Origin: Terfezia claveryi
Taxonomy: Eukaryota; Ascomycota; Pezizomycetes; Pezizales; Pezizaceae
Length of the DNA stretch: 64,000 nucleotides
Reading direction: 5' to 3'
NCBI GenBank assembly: GCA_015179025.1
Contig: WHUX01000047.1
Span: forward strand, 186,001-250,000
The translations under genes were made by a program, and so were the position numbers. The notes beneath the pieces are model-generated. The model was not told the origin of the DNA. It made no database searches and saw only the letters and a program-made list of their open reading frames with translations. This document shows, one piece after another, positions 40,429 to 52,951 of this stretch; position 1 is the stretch's first letter, and every line of letters begins with the position of its first letter.

Positions 40429-43400
40429 TTATCCACCCTGCAAATCATCGCTTTCGTTGCTGGGACCATGAGGCATATGTAAGCGCATCTGGAGGATCTG
40501 GGCCTGTTCGGTTTGCCCGGTTTTTCCGTGGAGGTAAATCAGCCAACGGATTGTATTTTGCGTTCGTGGGTGGTCCACCCCCAAAGTTTTCTCGCTCCCA
40601 GCCAATGCGCGCCCATACCACTCCAGCGCTTTCTCATACTGTCCCTGTTTGTGGAATACCCCTGCCATATTATTGACCGTAGTAAGGGTGGAAGGGTGGT
40701 CCACTCCCAAAGTTTTCTCCCTCCCAGCCAATGCGCGCCCATACCACTCCAGCGCTTTCTCATACTGTCTCTGTCTACGGAATACCAATGCCGTATTATT
40801 GACCGTAGAGAGGGTGTCAGGGTGGTCCACTCCCAAAGTTTTCTCCCTCCCAGCCAATGCGCGCCCATACCACTCTAGCGCTTTCTCATACTGTCCTTGT
40901 CTACGGAATACCAATGCCATATTATTGACCGTAGTAAGGGTGTCAGGGTGGTCCACTCCCGAAGTTTTCTCTCTCCCAGCCAATGCGCGCCCATACCACT
41001 CTAGCGCTTTCTCATACTGCCCTTGGCTGTCGAATACCAATGCCATATTATGGACCGTAGTGAGAGTTTTCAGGTGGCCCACTCCGAATACCTTCTCATA
41101 CCCAGCCAATGCCCTCCTATACCACCCCAACGCCTCATACTGTCGTCTATGCCTCCTGTATACATCACCTAAACTCATACATCCATCGTTCATATTACTG
41201 ACTCCTGTGTATTGTGCCATGTGTTGTGTTACTGTATCAATGTGTAGCATGACACGCCGCTCAAATATCCAGTCTTCTATGCGTCCTTTTTTTGACTCGT
41301 CAACTCCTGACACAACTACTTTGAAGGCCTCCCTTGCTATATCTATTTCCTTTTGTGGCTCAGACTCCAGTCGAAGCTTCACCCAAGAATGTACTAAAGG
41401 ATGTATACTGAAACTATTATCATTGCCGCTTCGCTTTGCTAGCGAGTACGAAAGTAATGTCCTAATTGCATGTTCCAAGTCTATACCAACTAATAATTAG
41501 CGAGGTCATAAAAACTATATAAGCTCTTTTTCAATGAAAAGATATATTAAAAATAATAAAAAACATTAAAAAAGTACCAAAAGTTTGAACCTATGAAAGA
41601 CATGAAGAAATTTAAATAGTAGAAACAACGGTTCGTACCATGTGGTTCCAGGTTTATCCCACGCTTCAGTAGTTCTTCCGAAATGTCCTCATTATTAAGA
41701 AATCCACAAATCAAAAGTAGCTTGGCTGCCTTCGGACTCTTTTGCTGGATCATATTGAATGATATCTCCCATGTGGCAAACACCGATCTATCTTGCTTTC
41801 CACCTTTCCATCCTTTACTTAGAAGATAACTCGCATTAGTTTGGTACTCGATTAGATATCGACCTAATGAGTACTGTGACATATGAATATATGCTCCAGC
41901 TTGATCTAAAGCAAGTGGCAGGTATCCCAATTCTTCTGCTATAGTACTGGCATTGGTTTGTTCTGTATAAACATTGCAAAATTAGATAATATATCATCAA
42001 TGATATTTGTAGGCTTTATTTACCACTAGGTATCAGATCTTCGAACTTAGACATTGCACATGCCTTTAGTAGCAACTGTATAGCCTCTATGGGCTGCATT
42101 TGTAGTACTTCGAACCCCCTCCGACCTTGCTGTAGATCACGCCGCCTGCTTGTAATAATCACAGTCCCATGATTGCATGCTGGAATATATTCCTCTATAT
42201 CAACCAAGTCAGGGTCATCAAAGTTATCAAACACAAGAAGCCAATTCCTATTTTCTGGTAATGCAAACCATCGCTTCACAGCATCCACAACGTATTGTGC
42301 CTCTGATGGTTGTGTAACAACAAAGCATCCATTGGAATCCAGTTTACCAGCCATACCCAACAGCCGACCTATATATGAATAATCCTCTGAGAGTTCTGCA
42401 TGATATTGGATAAGCCGCTGCATTATCTGAGTGAATCCGAGTATTGTAGTCTGGTCACTAGCAGCATTGATCCAAAAGCCCGATGAGTAGTCCCTATAAT
42501 GCTGATGGATATATTCTAATGCAAGCTGAGTTTTCCCCATGCCTCCGGTGCCATAGAGGACAATTGTATTCTGGGTATGTTTGCCTTCTTCTACATTCTG
42601 CTTCAAGCTCTCAATCAGGTATTCCCTCCCCACAAATTCAGAAGATTTTCGGACGTTCGGAAGGAATGGGATATCGAATGAGAGTTTCAATGTCGAAACT
42701 TGTGATTTCGCTTGATATACTGCAGCTGGCCCTGGCGATGTTGGAAGCACATGAAACAGTCCATTATTGAGGCTTGTTAATGTTTGCAACAAGTCGTCCA
42801 GCTTTGCTTTGTCTGCAACCACCCAGCAGAACTTGCGGTACATGGATAGTGATTGCTGTAATCTGCCCATTGCGTCCGTCATGGAGGAGATCTCCTCCGA
42901 AAGTCCCGGAAGAAGTTGCTGATTTCCCAGCACACGAGGATTTTCTAGAAGATGCAGGTCGGTTTCGCGAATGGTAGGAATTACCTGTTCTGTATTTGCA
43001 TTTCGAAGTGGAGACTTGGAACGCAACTTGGAGCGGGACCTAAATAGTATGGGTATTGATAGCCGACTGCGTATTGATAGCCGACTGCGCCTACGCGGCT
43101 TTGGTTCTTCCACATCCAAGATTGGCGAGCTTTTACCATGAGCTTCCTTCACGACAATTCCATATTTAGCTTGCAACTTGTCAATGCTTGCAAATGCCGC
43201 AACTATTCTTGCTAAGGTGGCCGTAGCGTATCGGTAGCGGTAGTCTTCGAGGTTGAGTCGCCCTTGTCTAACGTCGTTTCCGAGTCCCCAGGCTTCCTCC
43301 CAACCCTTGAGTCGAAGACCCTCGGTGCGTAGCTTATGCAAGATAGAGTCATGTCTGGTGCCAACATCGCCCATATCATCGAAAATCCTGTAGTAGTCTG

Positions 43401-43464
43401 TAGCGGCCTTCGCTAACTGGCCTGCCAGGCTGACAACTCCGATGGTGATGCCAAATGGGTCCAT
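40429..43464 (-). CDS. NLR copy D: intact HeLo-like - NB-ARC - TPR receptor, 938 aa
   Basis: Exons 43464-42024, 41962-41639 and 41480-40429 join in frame (2817 nt with stop); introns are 61 and 158 nt. N terminus MDPFGITIGVVSLAGQLAKA (HeLo-like), then a basic linker with an 18-bp in-frame tandem duplication (43053-43088, doubling RLSIRS-type residues). NB-ARC has GTGGMGKTQLALEYIHQHY, LLVFDNFDDPDLVD and TVIITSRRRD, followed by LGYLPLALDQAGAYI and the winged-helix part. Only four TPR units plus a degenerate one follow, with AGREKTLGVDHPDTL consensus. The usual stop after PHGPSN is changed from TAA to GAA, adding eight residues (ESDDLQGG). Intact frame through all exons suggests function. Role in self/non-self recognition is inferred from the family. 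Confidence 0.92.
40555..41060 (-). repeat. 126-bp coding tandem repeat (TPR array of NLR copy D)
   Basis: Four near-identical 42-codon units, the shortest array in the cluster, in frame. Comparison with copies A (12), B (9) and E (8) shows copy-number change as the main structural difference between paralogues. Confidence 0.93.
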
Positions 43465-43560
43465 AATAAATATTTGGACCTTATCTGGGTCTGCGACGTT
43501 AAAATAAATAGTGCTGGAGTATTGAGTTATGGTCCAAACCCCAAATGCGCAGGTTAAGAG
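43465..43560 (-). promoter_or_regulatory. Diverged upstream block of NLR copy D
   Basis: Retains TTAAAATAAATAGT, TATGGTCCAAACC and CCAAATGCGCAGG in the same order as the other copies but lacks the TATATATA run before the start (AATAAATATTTGG instead), so copy D may be regulated differently. Confidence 0.4.
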
Positions 43561-44975
43561 GAGAGGGGTTTATCTGGTATTTGTAGCAAGCTTCGCGGAG
43601 TGCGGAGAAATATCCTGGAGGTGCGGCTGAAACGTACAGAGGTATATCCAATACCTATGTATAACTTCTGCGGCCGATCTCCGGTATCACCGCACAAGAG
43701 TTGAAAAGTTTGCATTGCTTTTACTGTACTCCTCTTGACAGGTTGCGCTTGAATTTGATTCGCTGAACAATCTTCCATCCGTGCAGTTGGCAATATCGAG
43801 ATGGAACAGTGTTCATCTTAAGAGCATTTTTTTAATGCATTCGACTACAGGTGCAACTATTATATACATATAAAGTATGGTTCCAATAGTGCCACTTTCC
43901 AGTGAAGTGTCAAAGCAACAATGCTATATCCTCTGCTGGTATCCAGTAAGTAGACACAGACTATAAAATGCTACACATCAGGCTAGAAAATATAAATCCT
44001 GAACTGGTATTTCATTAGCTAGAAGCCCTAGAATATTCGAAGGGCATACGGAGTAGCTACATGATGACATACAAATTTATGAGAAAGATAGTTTGCAACC
44101 ATTCTTCAAACTTTTGGAGAGCATTTTCTACTGACAGTACATTTCAAGAGCATGAGGTGAATTTATGCTTGAAAATTGCCTTTTTGTATGGGGGAGGGTG
44201 GGGTATGCGTAGATATAACCAGATACATGATACCGTATACATTTATTAATTATACAACCATATATCATACTAATATTCTGTAGAAGTATATAGATATTGA
44301 CTAGATATCTTACCTTAAATTTATAAAAGGGTGGCCGAGTTCAAACGCATATCCGTCACTACTTATGTACTAGGACCTAGAGTCCATATGGATATTCAGG
44401 GTCGTTCTGTAGAGGCCAAAGTACCTATAGAAGGGCTGGATGTCACCCCGTGACAGTGCCTCCCTCCTAAAGGTTCTTGTCCGCAAGAACCTAATTGATC
44501 ATGCAATCAGTAGACTCATTATTGGTACTAACAACAATGGATGGGGCTTGAGGGCCAGTCCTCATGTAGCACAGCCAAAAAAAAGTCTCATTGCACCCTG
44601 GGACAAACGGGATAAGAAATACAGGAAACAATCAAACAACGTAAATATAATTCAAAAACTTAATACCTACTATAGGAAAAAAAGGAAAATCCTCATAAAA
44701 TAACATCAGGGTCCCGAGCAAAATGTCACGGCATTTTCTCGTTCGTCATGGGTCGTCGTGTAGCAACTTCCATCATCCCTATTATTAGAGACGTTTCGCA
44801 CCCTGGCCGGGCATCTTTAGTCACACCACCTCCTACCCTGGTAGCGCTAGATGTCCGCCGAAGAAGAGTTTTTACAACCTGCCAGTCTTAAGCAGTCGGT
44901 ACGGTACCAGTATATCAAAAATGTTCAATCCAGATCAAGTCGCCCTCCTGTCGGCGGCAATTATGATGCTCAACT
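43561..44975. other. No gene recognised
   Basis: Contains a TACGGAGTA motif (44047-44055), a purine tract (GGGGGAGGGTGGGG, about 44193-44207), a 9-bp-arm hairpin (44471-44492, AGGTTCTTG/CAAGAACCT) and an 87-codon frame at 44440-44703 with no recognisable domain. Some features recall a decayed LTR element but no domain supports it. Confidence 0.4.
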
Positions 44976-44976
44976 A

Positions 44977-45530
44977 CCGGGAAAACTGGCGAAGAAGAGG
45001 CCTTGTCGGTTTTTGAGACATCTGTACCTAGCCACCATGTATAACCAGCGACATTTGAACATGACAAGTTGGCAATACCGTAGGAAAACGAAAATGTATC
45101 TATAGACTTGATCGGATTAATGTTTAATTGTTCAATTCTAATAATGTCAGCACCTATAGCTACAGGCACCGCGTCCACATCAGTAGTCTCGTCTCTAGCA
45201 CAACCTAAAAAGTCCACTCGACCAGGGCGTAAGGGTAAATCCACTCTACAACCTCGAAGTGTCAATTCCCTGAATCGAAAATAGCTCCGGATGGGACCGA
45301 AGATACAAAGCTTTATGTGCGTGGTTTACCAGATACTACAGTTGGCTCATGGCAGATAGAAGACTGTACTGGTACGTTGGATTCTGATGAGGAGCTTGAG
45401 TATACACTGGCGGCCACAGATGTAGAGATCCCTGTCTATTACGAGATCTATATAGAATTAGTATTAGTGCTTGTTGTAAATAGAAATGTCTCAAAAACCG
45501 ACAAGGCCTCTTCTTCGCCAGTTTTCCCGG
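44977..45530 (+). mobile_element. TA-flanked MITE (554 bp) with 45-bp perfect TIRs
   Basis: Left arm 44977-45021 starts CCGGGAAAACTGGCGAAGAA and is exactly complementary to 45486-45530. TA precedes and follows (44975-44976, 45531-45532), as for Tc1/mariner elements. The interior holds fragments of open frame (VRGLPDTTVGSWQIEDCTG, LDSDEELEYTLAATDVEI) that may be a captured gene piece or transposase tail. Perfect arms imply recent activity. Confidence 0.9.
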
Positions 45531-45567
45531 TATGCATGCCTAGCAGCGTATGACGATACCTCCAATA

Positions 45568-48088
45568 CAGGTAAACCTGGCTATAGTGAAACTCGACGTA
45601 CTGAAAAACCGGCTGTACGGAAGGGATTTGCCAGACCATTCCTGCACGCAGCTAAAGTACCCTGGCTATAGTGAAACTAAGCGGTATAACGATAGTGAAG
45701 AGATTTCCGTGCCTAATAAATTAAATCATAGCAAAACTATATTGGCTATAGTGAAACTAGTAGTGCACTACAAAATAAAAAAACTAAGAAAGTGACGGGC
45801 CAGAGTGTGGTTGCAGCCATTTGTCGAGTGTATTTTGTTTCTTATGTACCTCTACGTACTGACGTAGGGACCGCTCGGCATAGGCAAGAGATTTTGCCAG
45901 ATCAGAGATATTAATATCAGCTGAACCAGGAATTGATGGAAGAGTCGCAACTGGTAGGGACTGGAAAAAATATCCCAGTTCTTGAAGAAAGGTAACTGCG
46001 GTAGTGCCCAATATAAGTGGTGGTGGTGGATGATCTGGTATTTGTTCATCATATAATGATTCAAGATCATTATTTAAGCCAGCTAGCAAAGTAAGTCCAG
46101 CATCCATATATTCCTTCATATGTACTGACATCTCAATTAAATGAGGTTCAACTGAGATTGTTGTTTAATCTTCATTGTGCAGAAGATAGTCATTGGTAAC
46201 TTGCTCAATATCTGCTGAAGTTGCATCAGAGTTAAGAGAGCTAGCAATAGAAATTTGCGTTGCTTTCTTGAGATCATCTAAGAACTAATCATAGTATCCA
46301 ATAACTTGTCGATCCATTTGAGGATGGATACCCGTCTTTTACCAACAATAAAAAATTGTACTTGCAGGAATCTCATCCCATGCTTCTACTGCAAGATTGA
46401 TTGCTTCAAGTACATTGAGTTTCCAAACTAATGTAGCCTTCAGATTTGTATTATATTGAGTAACAAGGAAGCTAGCATATTTGTATCAATAAGTAGCTTT
46501 GAAAGTTGCAATAATACCTGCATCTAATGGTTGTAAATAAGCTGTAAGATTTGGATCAATATAGATTAGTCAGATATTACTGAGTATAGGAGGCAGTTGT
46601 CCTTGATAATTTTGTAGAGGTGAAGCAGGATCAGGATATGTAGGAGCATTGTTGGAAATAAGGATAATATACTATTAAGCAACTTGTATTTGCTCATTAA
46701 ACTGTCATAGGAAGTTGAACCAGATTGTAACTTGCATCCAAGCAGTCTTATTATAATAATAATAGACTGGTAGATTTGTTGGATTGATGCTGTTACGGCT
46801 GAGATTATGCAGACCGGGCCGGCACCACCCGATAGTGGGTGGCCTGAAGTCAACCCCGCTTTCCCATATATATGCCCACTTTTTGTATCTAGCTATTGCT
46901 CTCTAAAACTCGAGCGAAGTTTTGTATCGCTGGGTTACTTTGAATGAAGCTTATTCTTCGCACATTGTGCACCCAGTTAGGGATTATGCCTTCGTGCACT
47001 CTATATATCGATATTCCGACAGATATCACCGTGATCGCTAGCTCACCCCTAACAGATGCCCGCTGCCTTGAAACATAATGGCTGTTTCCATTTGTTGATA
47101 ACTGATAACTTATATTTATCAGAGCCATTGGCATTGGCAACAAAAAACACAGTAATTCGTGTTTTGATCTTTTTTTCCCCTCGAGGTGCTTTGCCTGTGC
47201 ATCCAATAGTAGTACTAGGGCGTAAATTATATCTAGGTTTTATAAGTATATGACTAGCTAGTACTATACTTTTGAGCTTACTTACTGGAATGCTGTCTCA
47301 TTAATATTATATACATCTCGCAGAGAATGATTGGCAAGAGCAATGCGAAGATTTTATTGTCCAGGTTCTACTAGAGCTGGATCTGTAGAACCAGCATCTC
47401 CAGCAAAACGTTGCTTTGCTAAACCATTGTGAGCCTTGAAACCACCCAATCAACCATTCGAAAGCTCAAACCCAGTATAATCTTCTTCAAAATCCTGTAT
47501 ATCTGCAATATTCACTCGCTGCTCCAATTCTATTATCAGATTTCTTCCTTGCTCTTTAATAACCTCATCACTAATCAGGACTTTAGCATATGTAGCTTTT
47601 TCAATCCACTCTGCTAACAACCTCTCAAAGATTGGGAAAAGCTCTAGTCGGTGCTTTATTTTCACTGCACTGGCTCCCTCCAGTACCTTTTCACTCATGA
47701 GTAACCAATCAGACTGCTTTAAGATTGTGCACATAGTAGATAAAGGCATTGGATTTCCCTCGCGATTTGGAAAGAGCTTGCAGAATTCCTCTAATGTCAT
47801 CTCTCAAGGCCGCTGTCCTTGCATCTGCCATGCTTAACATATCTGCTATTTCTCCAAGGCAGTACATCCATATCTTCGGAGGGGAGGCATCTTGCTGCAC
47901 GACGGAGGTAGAGAGAACACAAATTGATCGAGCTGAAGTAGAGAGGACACAAATTGACTACATCCTATCTTTTTACTCCATACTTCTCCTTTACCCGGCG
48001 GGCATGTGACATCTTGCTATTGCGAAACCTGGGTATAACGAAGGGAAAGGGTCGGAATCTTGGCATTCATTATAGCTAGGTTTGCCTG
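45568..48088 (-). mobile_element. pogo/Tc5-type (CENP-B-like) DNA transposon, degenerate, 2.5 kb
   Basis: Ends CAGGTAAACCTGGCTATAGT (45568 on) and the near-complement at 48066-48088, with TA on both sides. The minus-strand transposase is recognisable in pieces. An N-terminal helix-turn-helix and Tc5/CENP-B-type DNA-binding region (47800-47450: FCKLFPNREGNPMPLSTMC, then FPIFERLLAEWIEKATYAKV) is followed by a central part with VYNINETAFQ-like sequence (about 47330-47270, D of the DDE core region) and LEAINLAVEAWDEIPASTI (about 46430-46350). The C terminus is at 46131-45784 (EYMDAGLTLLAGLNNDLESL). Stops and frame changes occur throughout, and a solo LTR interrupts the middle. Confidence 0.85.
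46791..47054. mobile_element. Solo LTR (264 bp) with 5-bp target duplication GATGC
   Basis: Starts TGTTACGGCTG and ends CACCCCTAACA; GATGC flanks it at 46786-46790 and 47055-47059. It is inserted in the central transposase region of the pogo element, so it is younger than that element. Confidence 0.88.
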
Positions 48089-48089
48089 T

Positions 48090-48801
48090 ATCCACACATC
48101 AAAGTACCAGCCTCCAATTGCTTATACCCCACGATGGGATTGGACAATAGAACGGGCAGGGTGGGGCGATGCGGAATGCCTAGCATATTTTCGATTCTCC
48201 AGTCAGAGCTTATTGTCGCATCTGAAGTTGTCAGATTCGGCGTTCTCTCTTTTAATATCATCAGCCTCCTGTCCCTTCTGCTCTTCATTCCGATGCTCTA
48301 TAATCTCCATCCAATCATCAAGTGCTTAATCCAAGTAAGCAGGTGAAGCAACTGCAACTCCTGATTGCAGCTTATGTGCTCTAATTACTACTTCCCGTTC
48401 AGTGATTAGAGCAGACACCTTCTTTTTTAAGTTACCAGCTTTGTTCCTAGTCTTTTGCGGAATAGAACAGCAATATATTGCCAAAATGCACCGGCATTTA
48501 ATTCACAATACTGTTCAATACTATTGATACAAAGGCGTATCAACTGTAGCTTAAGCTCTGGTGTATAGTGAACTCGCTGCTGTTTAACTGGCTGAGTGGG
48601 TGATTGCATCAATGGCTGCATGGCTGCATGGCTGCATGGGTGGTTGAGTGAAAGGTGTAGGGGACCATGGCGGTTGAAATGAAGAGGCAGATCTCTCAGC
48701 TTGAGAGTATTCAGGCGTGGCAGACATGTTGCTGATGATATACTGTAAGTATATACAGACAATTTAGAGTAAGCAAAATTTTCACAACCGCATTCCGCCA
48801 T
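48090..48801 (-). pseudogene. Unrecognised degenerate coding sequence beside the pogo element
   Basis: Minus-strand frame from 48801 includes VHYTPELKLQLIRLCINSIE and QYCELNAGAFWQYIAVLFRK, then a TAA near 48427. The same frame continues KKKVSALITEREVVIRAHKL, ASPAYLD, a second TAA, ALDDWMEIIEHRNEEQKGQE. Helical and charged, recalling small Myb/SANT-like or trihelix-like fungal proteins associated with repeats, but I cannot name the family. Two in-frame stops make it a pseudogene unless spliced. Confidence 0.45.
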
Positions 48802-48863
48802 TTGTTGTTGTTTTTAGCGCGGTAAACTACAGCGAAACGCCTCTGATAACGCCTCTAATATTA

Positions 48864-49622
48864 AGGGTTGTCACCAATTTAAAAAACTGCTTAACCACCC
48901 TTGTTGCTTAACCTAGGTGTTTAACCAAATAGAGATGAGAATGTGATTTAATTGCTGATACCTCTTGCGACACAACCATTTGCATTTTATTTAACTGCTG
49001 ACTCATGGGGCAAATCAACACAGCCATTCCAGCATTGCATACTCTAGCATGCTGCATATGTACCTATTCCGCATACCTATTCTGCATACCCCAAACGAAG
49101 CCAGCATGCCCCCCCCAGAGGTCTATGAGCAGATTGCTTCCCTCGTACCTAACTTCTCTTGATTATCCTCCATCCATCCAACAAGCCTTCCTATGTCTGA
49201 TTTATCCCATGCTTTGTAACCTCTGTCGCCGACGCCGACGCCGACGTCTTACCGATCGGTCGTTTGGATGAGGGGCGTGTACTTGGCTCTTCCGATGGGG
49301 ATGGTGGGCTGGATTGAGCTGGTTGGCCAGATGGAGGGTGGGAGCTCAGAGAGAACACCGTGAAGTCGTTGGTGATTGCGGTTGTGGAGCTTGATTCGCC
49401 TTCGTTGAGTTCATAGAGTTGCGTTCACTGCCTTATGACTCAGCAACTTAAGCAGGTTTAAGCAGGTTTAAAGCACTCTGGAGTGCTTTAACTTGCTTAA
49501 AGTTGCTTAACCATGATATGATTGCTGATTGGCTGGTTGCCGTTGTCGATTTGCACGGGTACCCCACACTAAGGTTAAGCAACAAGGGTGGTTAAGCAGT
49601 TTTTTAAATTGGTGACAACCCT
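48864..49622. mobile_element. TA-flanked MITE (759 bp) with about 52-bp TIRs
   Basis: Left end AGGGTTGTCACCAATTTAAA (48864 on) is complementary to the right end (49571-49622); TA stands on both sides. The interior holds repeated GCTTAA motifs and a small hairpin AAAGCACTC/GAGTGCTTT (about 49470-49489). No transposase. It directly abuts the preceding pseudogene. Confidence 0.9.
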
Positions 49623-50124
49623 TATTGTGCTTGGCTCGAACCATTAGTGGGAGTTGGTAAAGTACAGTGCACCTGGTCAGTGGTTTTCACAACCCCGGTA
49701 TCGGTATACAGAATAACATTTTAGTCATTCTTCCAACGTATGGTGGTGTTGTTCCGACATTTTGATACGCCTTGTTGTTGTATTTTTGGTTTGTTTACAT
49801 CCTATTGTCTCCCATGGCCTTCCTTAAAATCACGTCCTGGGAGAGGTTGCCATCACAAAGAACCTGCATCTTGCTGCTATTCCTCCAATTGCTACTTCAA
49901 CGTCGTGGCAGATCCCGTAAGCCGTCGTTCTCTGGTTATTCGCCGCACCAACCGACCAGTCAACAGCTAAATCAATAGGCAATTCCAACTCTTCAAATAC
50001 ATCCTATATCCTCGATCCTTCCCTTATGCTCATCTTCCTTTTCCTTAATTGGGGGTACCCTCCTCCATCGAACTACTGCTGGATCATTTCGGGGGAGATT
50101 GAAAGGAGTTCTCAAACCCCTGTT
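49623..50124. other. No gene recognised
   Basis: A 76-codon frame at 49740-49970 has no recognisable features. Otherwise unremarkable sequence between two MITEs. Confidence 0.4.
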
Positions 50125-50217
50125 GGAGAGTATAACCGCTAGGACAAAACGTTGTTGATCACTGGGTGCTAGGTTTGCCTAGACACCGATAGTATATTGT
50201 ACGCTCACATATAGCGA
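50125..50217 (-). mobile_element. Half copy of the 16.5-kb MITE
   Basis: Matches (inverted) the left arm of the MITE at 16479: TAACCGCTAGGACAAAACGT, CACTGGGTGCTAGGTTTGCC, TATATTGTACGCTCACA. It lacks the 24-bp micro-insertion and so serves as an empty-site reference. Confidence 0.9.
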
Positions 50218-50893
50218 GTGCATCCAACATTCTCTTGCAAGTCCTTAATATCCACCGTTTCCCTCAGAGTCGTCCAGAATTTCTCATGAGGGTAAGTAGC
50301 AAGACTGTTTTTGCTCAGTCTTAGATGACTTTTCTGGCCGAAATTCCCTCCTCGCTTTAGGATCTTGGGTGGTATGGTCGGATTGAAGGGTTGCTTTGCC
50401 TTTCTGTCACTTTCCCCAGTATCTTGAAGGTCTCTCATCCTCTTTTCTTCCACATTTGCCTCCTTCGAGGCTCTGTACATGATTGGTTCTCCATTATCTT
50501 CTTTTCGATAACGTTGCAGTCAACTTCCTCTTGATCCTCGACAAATATACACTAGGCCTTCGGAATCTCGCTTTCCATTTTTTTTAGATGTTCCCCGACC
50601 CAATCCTTCTGCCATCTCATCCTGCCATCCACTTCTTGTGGGGTGGGGACGAGAACCTTATCTCCAATACCTTGTTGGCCTAGATAAGTGAACCTATCCC
50701 TCTGATGAACCTCTCCTCTGTCGATAGGTTTTTTCAAGTCCTGATATTCCTCCTTTCGGTGCATTTGCCCATCCCAATAGCACCCTCTGATCCGATTTGC
50801 TAAGAGGCCACCGATTAGGGGATATTCTATATTCCCATATTGTCTCGACGAGTAGTACGGAGCTGCTGATTGTGGCGGCGGGGGGAGCGTCAA
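50205..50893 (-). pseudogene. Unrecognised broken coding region
   Basis: Two minus-strand frames follow each other. One is 50893-50552 (MTLPPPPQSAAPYYSSRQYG, LIGGLLANRIRGCYWDGQM, DRFTYLGQQGIGDKVLVPTP). The other is 50480-50205 (KANVEEKRMRDLQD in variant form, PFNPTIPPKILKRGGNFGQ). They may be exons or frameshifted halves of one gene. No family recognised. Confidence 0.3.
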
Positions 50894-51289
50894 TACAAAG
50901 TCAGAAGGTTAGGATATTCTCCTAAGCATGATTCTTGGGTTGCCGCCAAAGGTATCACCTCAGAAATTCTCCAAGACTTTTAAACTTCAGGAAGCATAGA
51001 AAACACCTTCAAGAGACGACGAACAACTAGAGAAAGACAATGACCGCGAACTCGAGATGAGACCCAAGCTCTCATTCAACATGAACGAGACCGAGTTATG
51101 AACTTAGGAAACGATATATACAACCAATGCAAATGAATTGAGGATTCATAAAATTTTTTTTTTTTGGACAAGATGGAAGCAAAAGCGAAGGAACGTCAGA
51201 ATAAGAAGATTAATTCTAAAAAACGCCCTAATATTCATCTTGCTTTTGCCAGCTAGACCTTGCTTATTGTTGTTGGAACAATTAGATTT

Positions 51290-52951
51290 TGAATTTGAAA
51301 ATCACTGAAAGCTCCTGCTCCAGTCGATCCACCTGCTCTCACAAACGCTCCACCTCTTCCTATCGCACCTTTTCCAACAGTTCCTCTGTTCTCCACATTA
51401 TTCCAGCCGTTCCTCCTGCTCTCACAAACGCTCCTGTTCCAGCCTCCTTCGCTTCACCTCCTCCCTTTCCTGCTCCTCCTCCCGCAGCCATCGCTTCACC
51501 TGTGCCTGTCGCTCATTTTCCAGCCATTCTTCCTTCTCCGTTCGCTCTTCCTCCTATTGCTCGACATCTTCATCTTCTTGCCTTCTCATTTCCTCGTCCT
51601 GCTCGAACCCCCCCCCTCCCCCCAACTTCTGGTGCTCATTTACCAGCTGATTCCCCATCTCGGAATTGTCCATACCCATCTCATTATCCCCGAAAAATAG
51701 ATTGAATGTTGCAATGGATGCAAATAGCTTGGTGATACCAGCTTCAGGCTGTTTGGGGTGGGTCAGCTTAATATCAACTGGAGCCGGAAGTGTTGAGCCG
51801 GAACGCTCTGTGAACCGTCTAAGCCAGGTTGTAAACAACCTACACGAGATTACGACACATAGCACCTATAGTGGGTATTATCGCAACTCGTGAGTTGAAA
51901 AGGACATCCTTAGCTGAAGACCGATTATGAGTGCTGAGTTTGGAAAACAATGACCTTGCATCATATTGTAGCTGAAGAATCTCTCTAATTTTATACACCT
52001 AGATCGAAAGCCCGAACCGCACCCACATCAGAGCCGTCAGGAAACGCGCTCCAAAACTGGTATATCGAGTCGAGGTAATTCATCAGCTGGGGTTTCAGTT
52101 GGAAAGCAGACGCATTTCCAAAGGAGCCAATGTTAACACCATCATCCCAAAGGCCTTCAAAGTGGACAAGTCTCTTGAATTTGCTCCAGAGCTCAACGTC
52201 AATTTGTAAAGCTTTGATAGGGTTTTGTTTCATCCACTTTCTCGACGTCACTCAGATTAGTGTAAATATCTACTGGCCACCATTAGTCTCTAAGAGGAAC
52301 CAGACTCCGGACTGCTTCAACACGATGTAGCCCATGAAGGCACTGTAAGGTCAAATTGAAATCCACATGCGCAACGTAATGGGCGTGAGCCTCTGAAGGG
52401 CAGTCAATTCATCGCCAGGAATTAAGAGTTGAAAGCGGTGGCTTCAGTTGGCTGTTCGCGGCGGTTGAATTTAGACGCAACAAGATGAATGTAAAAGCTG
52501 TCTTGTTAAGGCTGTCTTGGGTTCGCAGTGTTTGTTGGAGAAAGGATATAGGGTTCCCTGAGTGTTCTGTGTTGAGGACCGGGTTTCGGTTCACCCACCG
52601 CAACAGAAAGTCCTTGCCCTCCATTAGCCAATTAACTTCCCCGAGGCAACACTTTTGCACATAGTTTGACAAGATAGTCTTCAAATCCTTCTGAAATTCC
52701 ACAAAATTATTTTTGGGTCCCCGTAAACGCACTGACAATAGATACAACCAGTTCTTCCGCTTCATGTCAACCAGATACCCAAGATCTCATCAAATCCCCC
52801 ATTTCAATAGAAATTGGCCTGAGCTTCCTTTAGGCGATTTGAGGTGCTATTCACGAAATGCCTGATCTGAGAAATTCACGAATACTTTTAAACCCAGCCT
52901 TCTTCATGTCTTCTAGGATCCCAGGAATGCGTTCGGCCATCGCTCCTGTCC
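51290..52951 (-). pseudogene. Unrecognised broken gene with Glu/Arg-rich tail
   Basis: A minus-strand series: MAERIPGILEDMKKAGFKSI and REFLRSGIS-stop from 52941; then 52765-52409 (RKNWLYLLSVRLRGPKNNF, FQKDLKTILSNYVQKCCLGE); 52251-51991 (RKWMKQNPIKALQIDVELWS, GLWDDGVNIGSFGNASAFQL); and 51865-51290, where EQDEEMRRQEDEDVEQ-stop-EEERTEKEEWLENERQAQ and REEEQEREEVKRRRLEQERL look like a coiled coil broken by stops. The order suggests one ancestral gene with lesions. Family not recognised. Confidence 0.4.

Noticed and set aside
44180..44800. Possible Ty3-type LTR retrotransposon remnant (purine tract GGGGGAGGGTGGGG, TGTCACCCCGTGACA)
   Set aside because: No LTR pair, target duplication or protease/RT/integrase motif was found, so it is not annotated.
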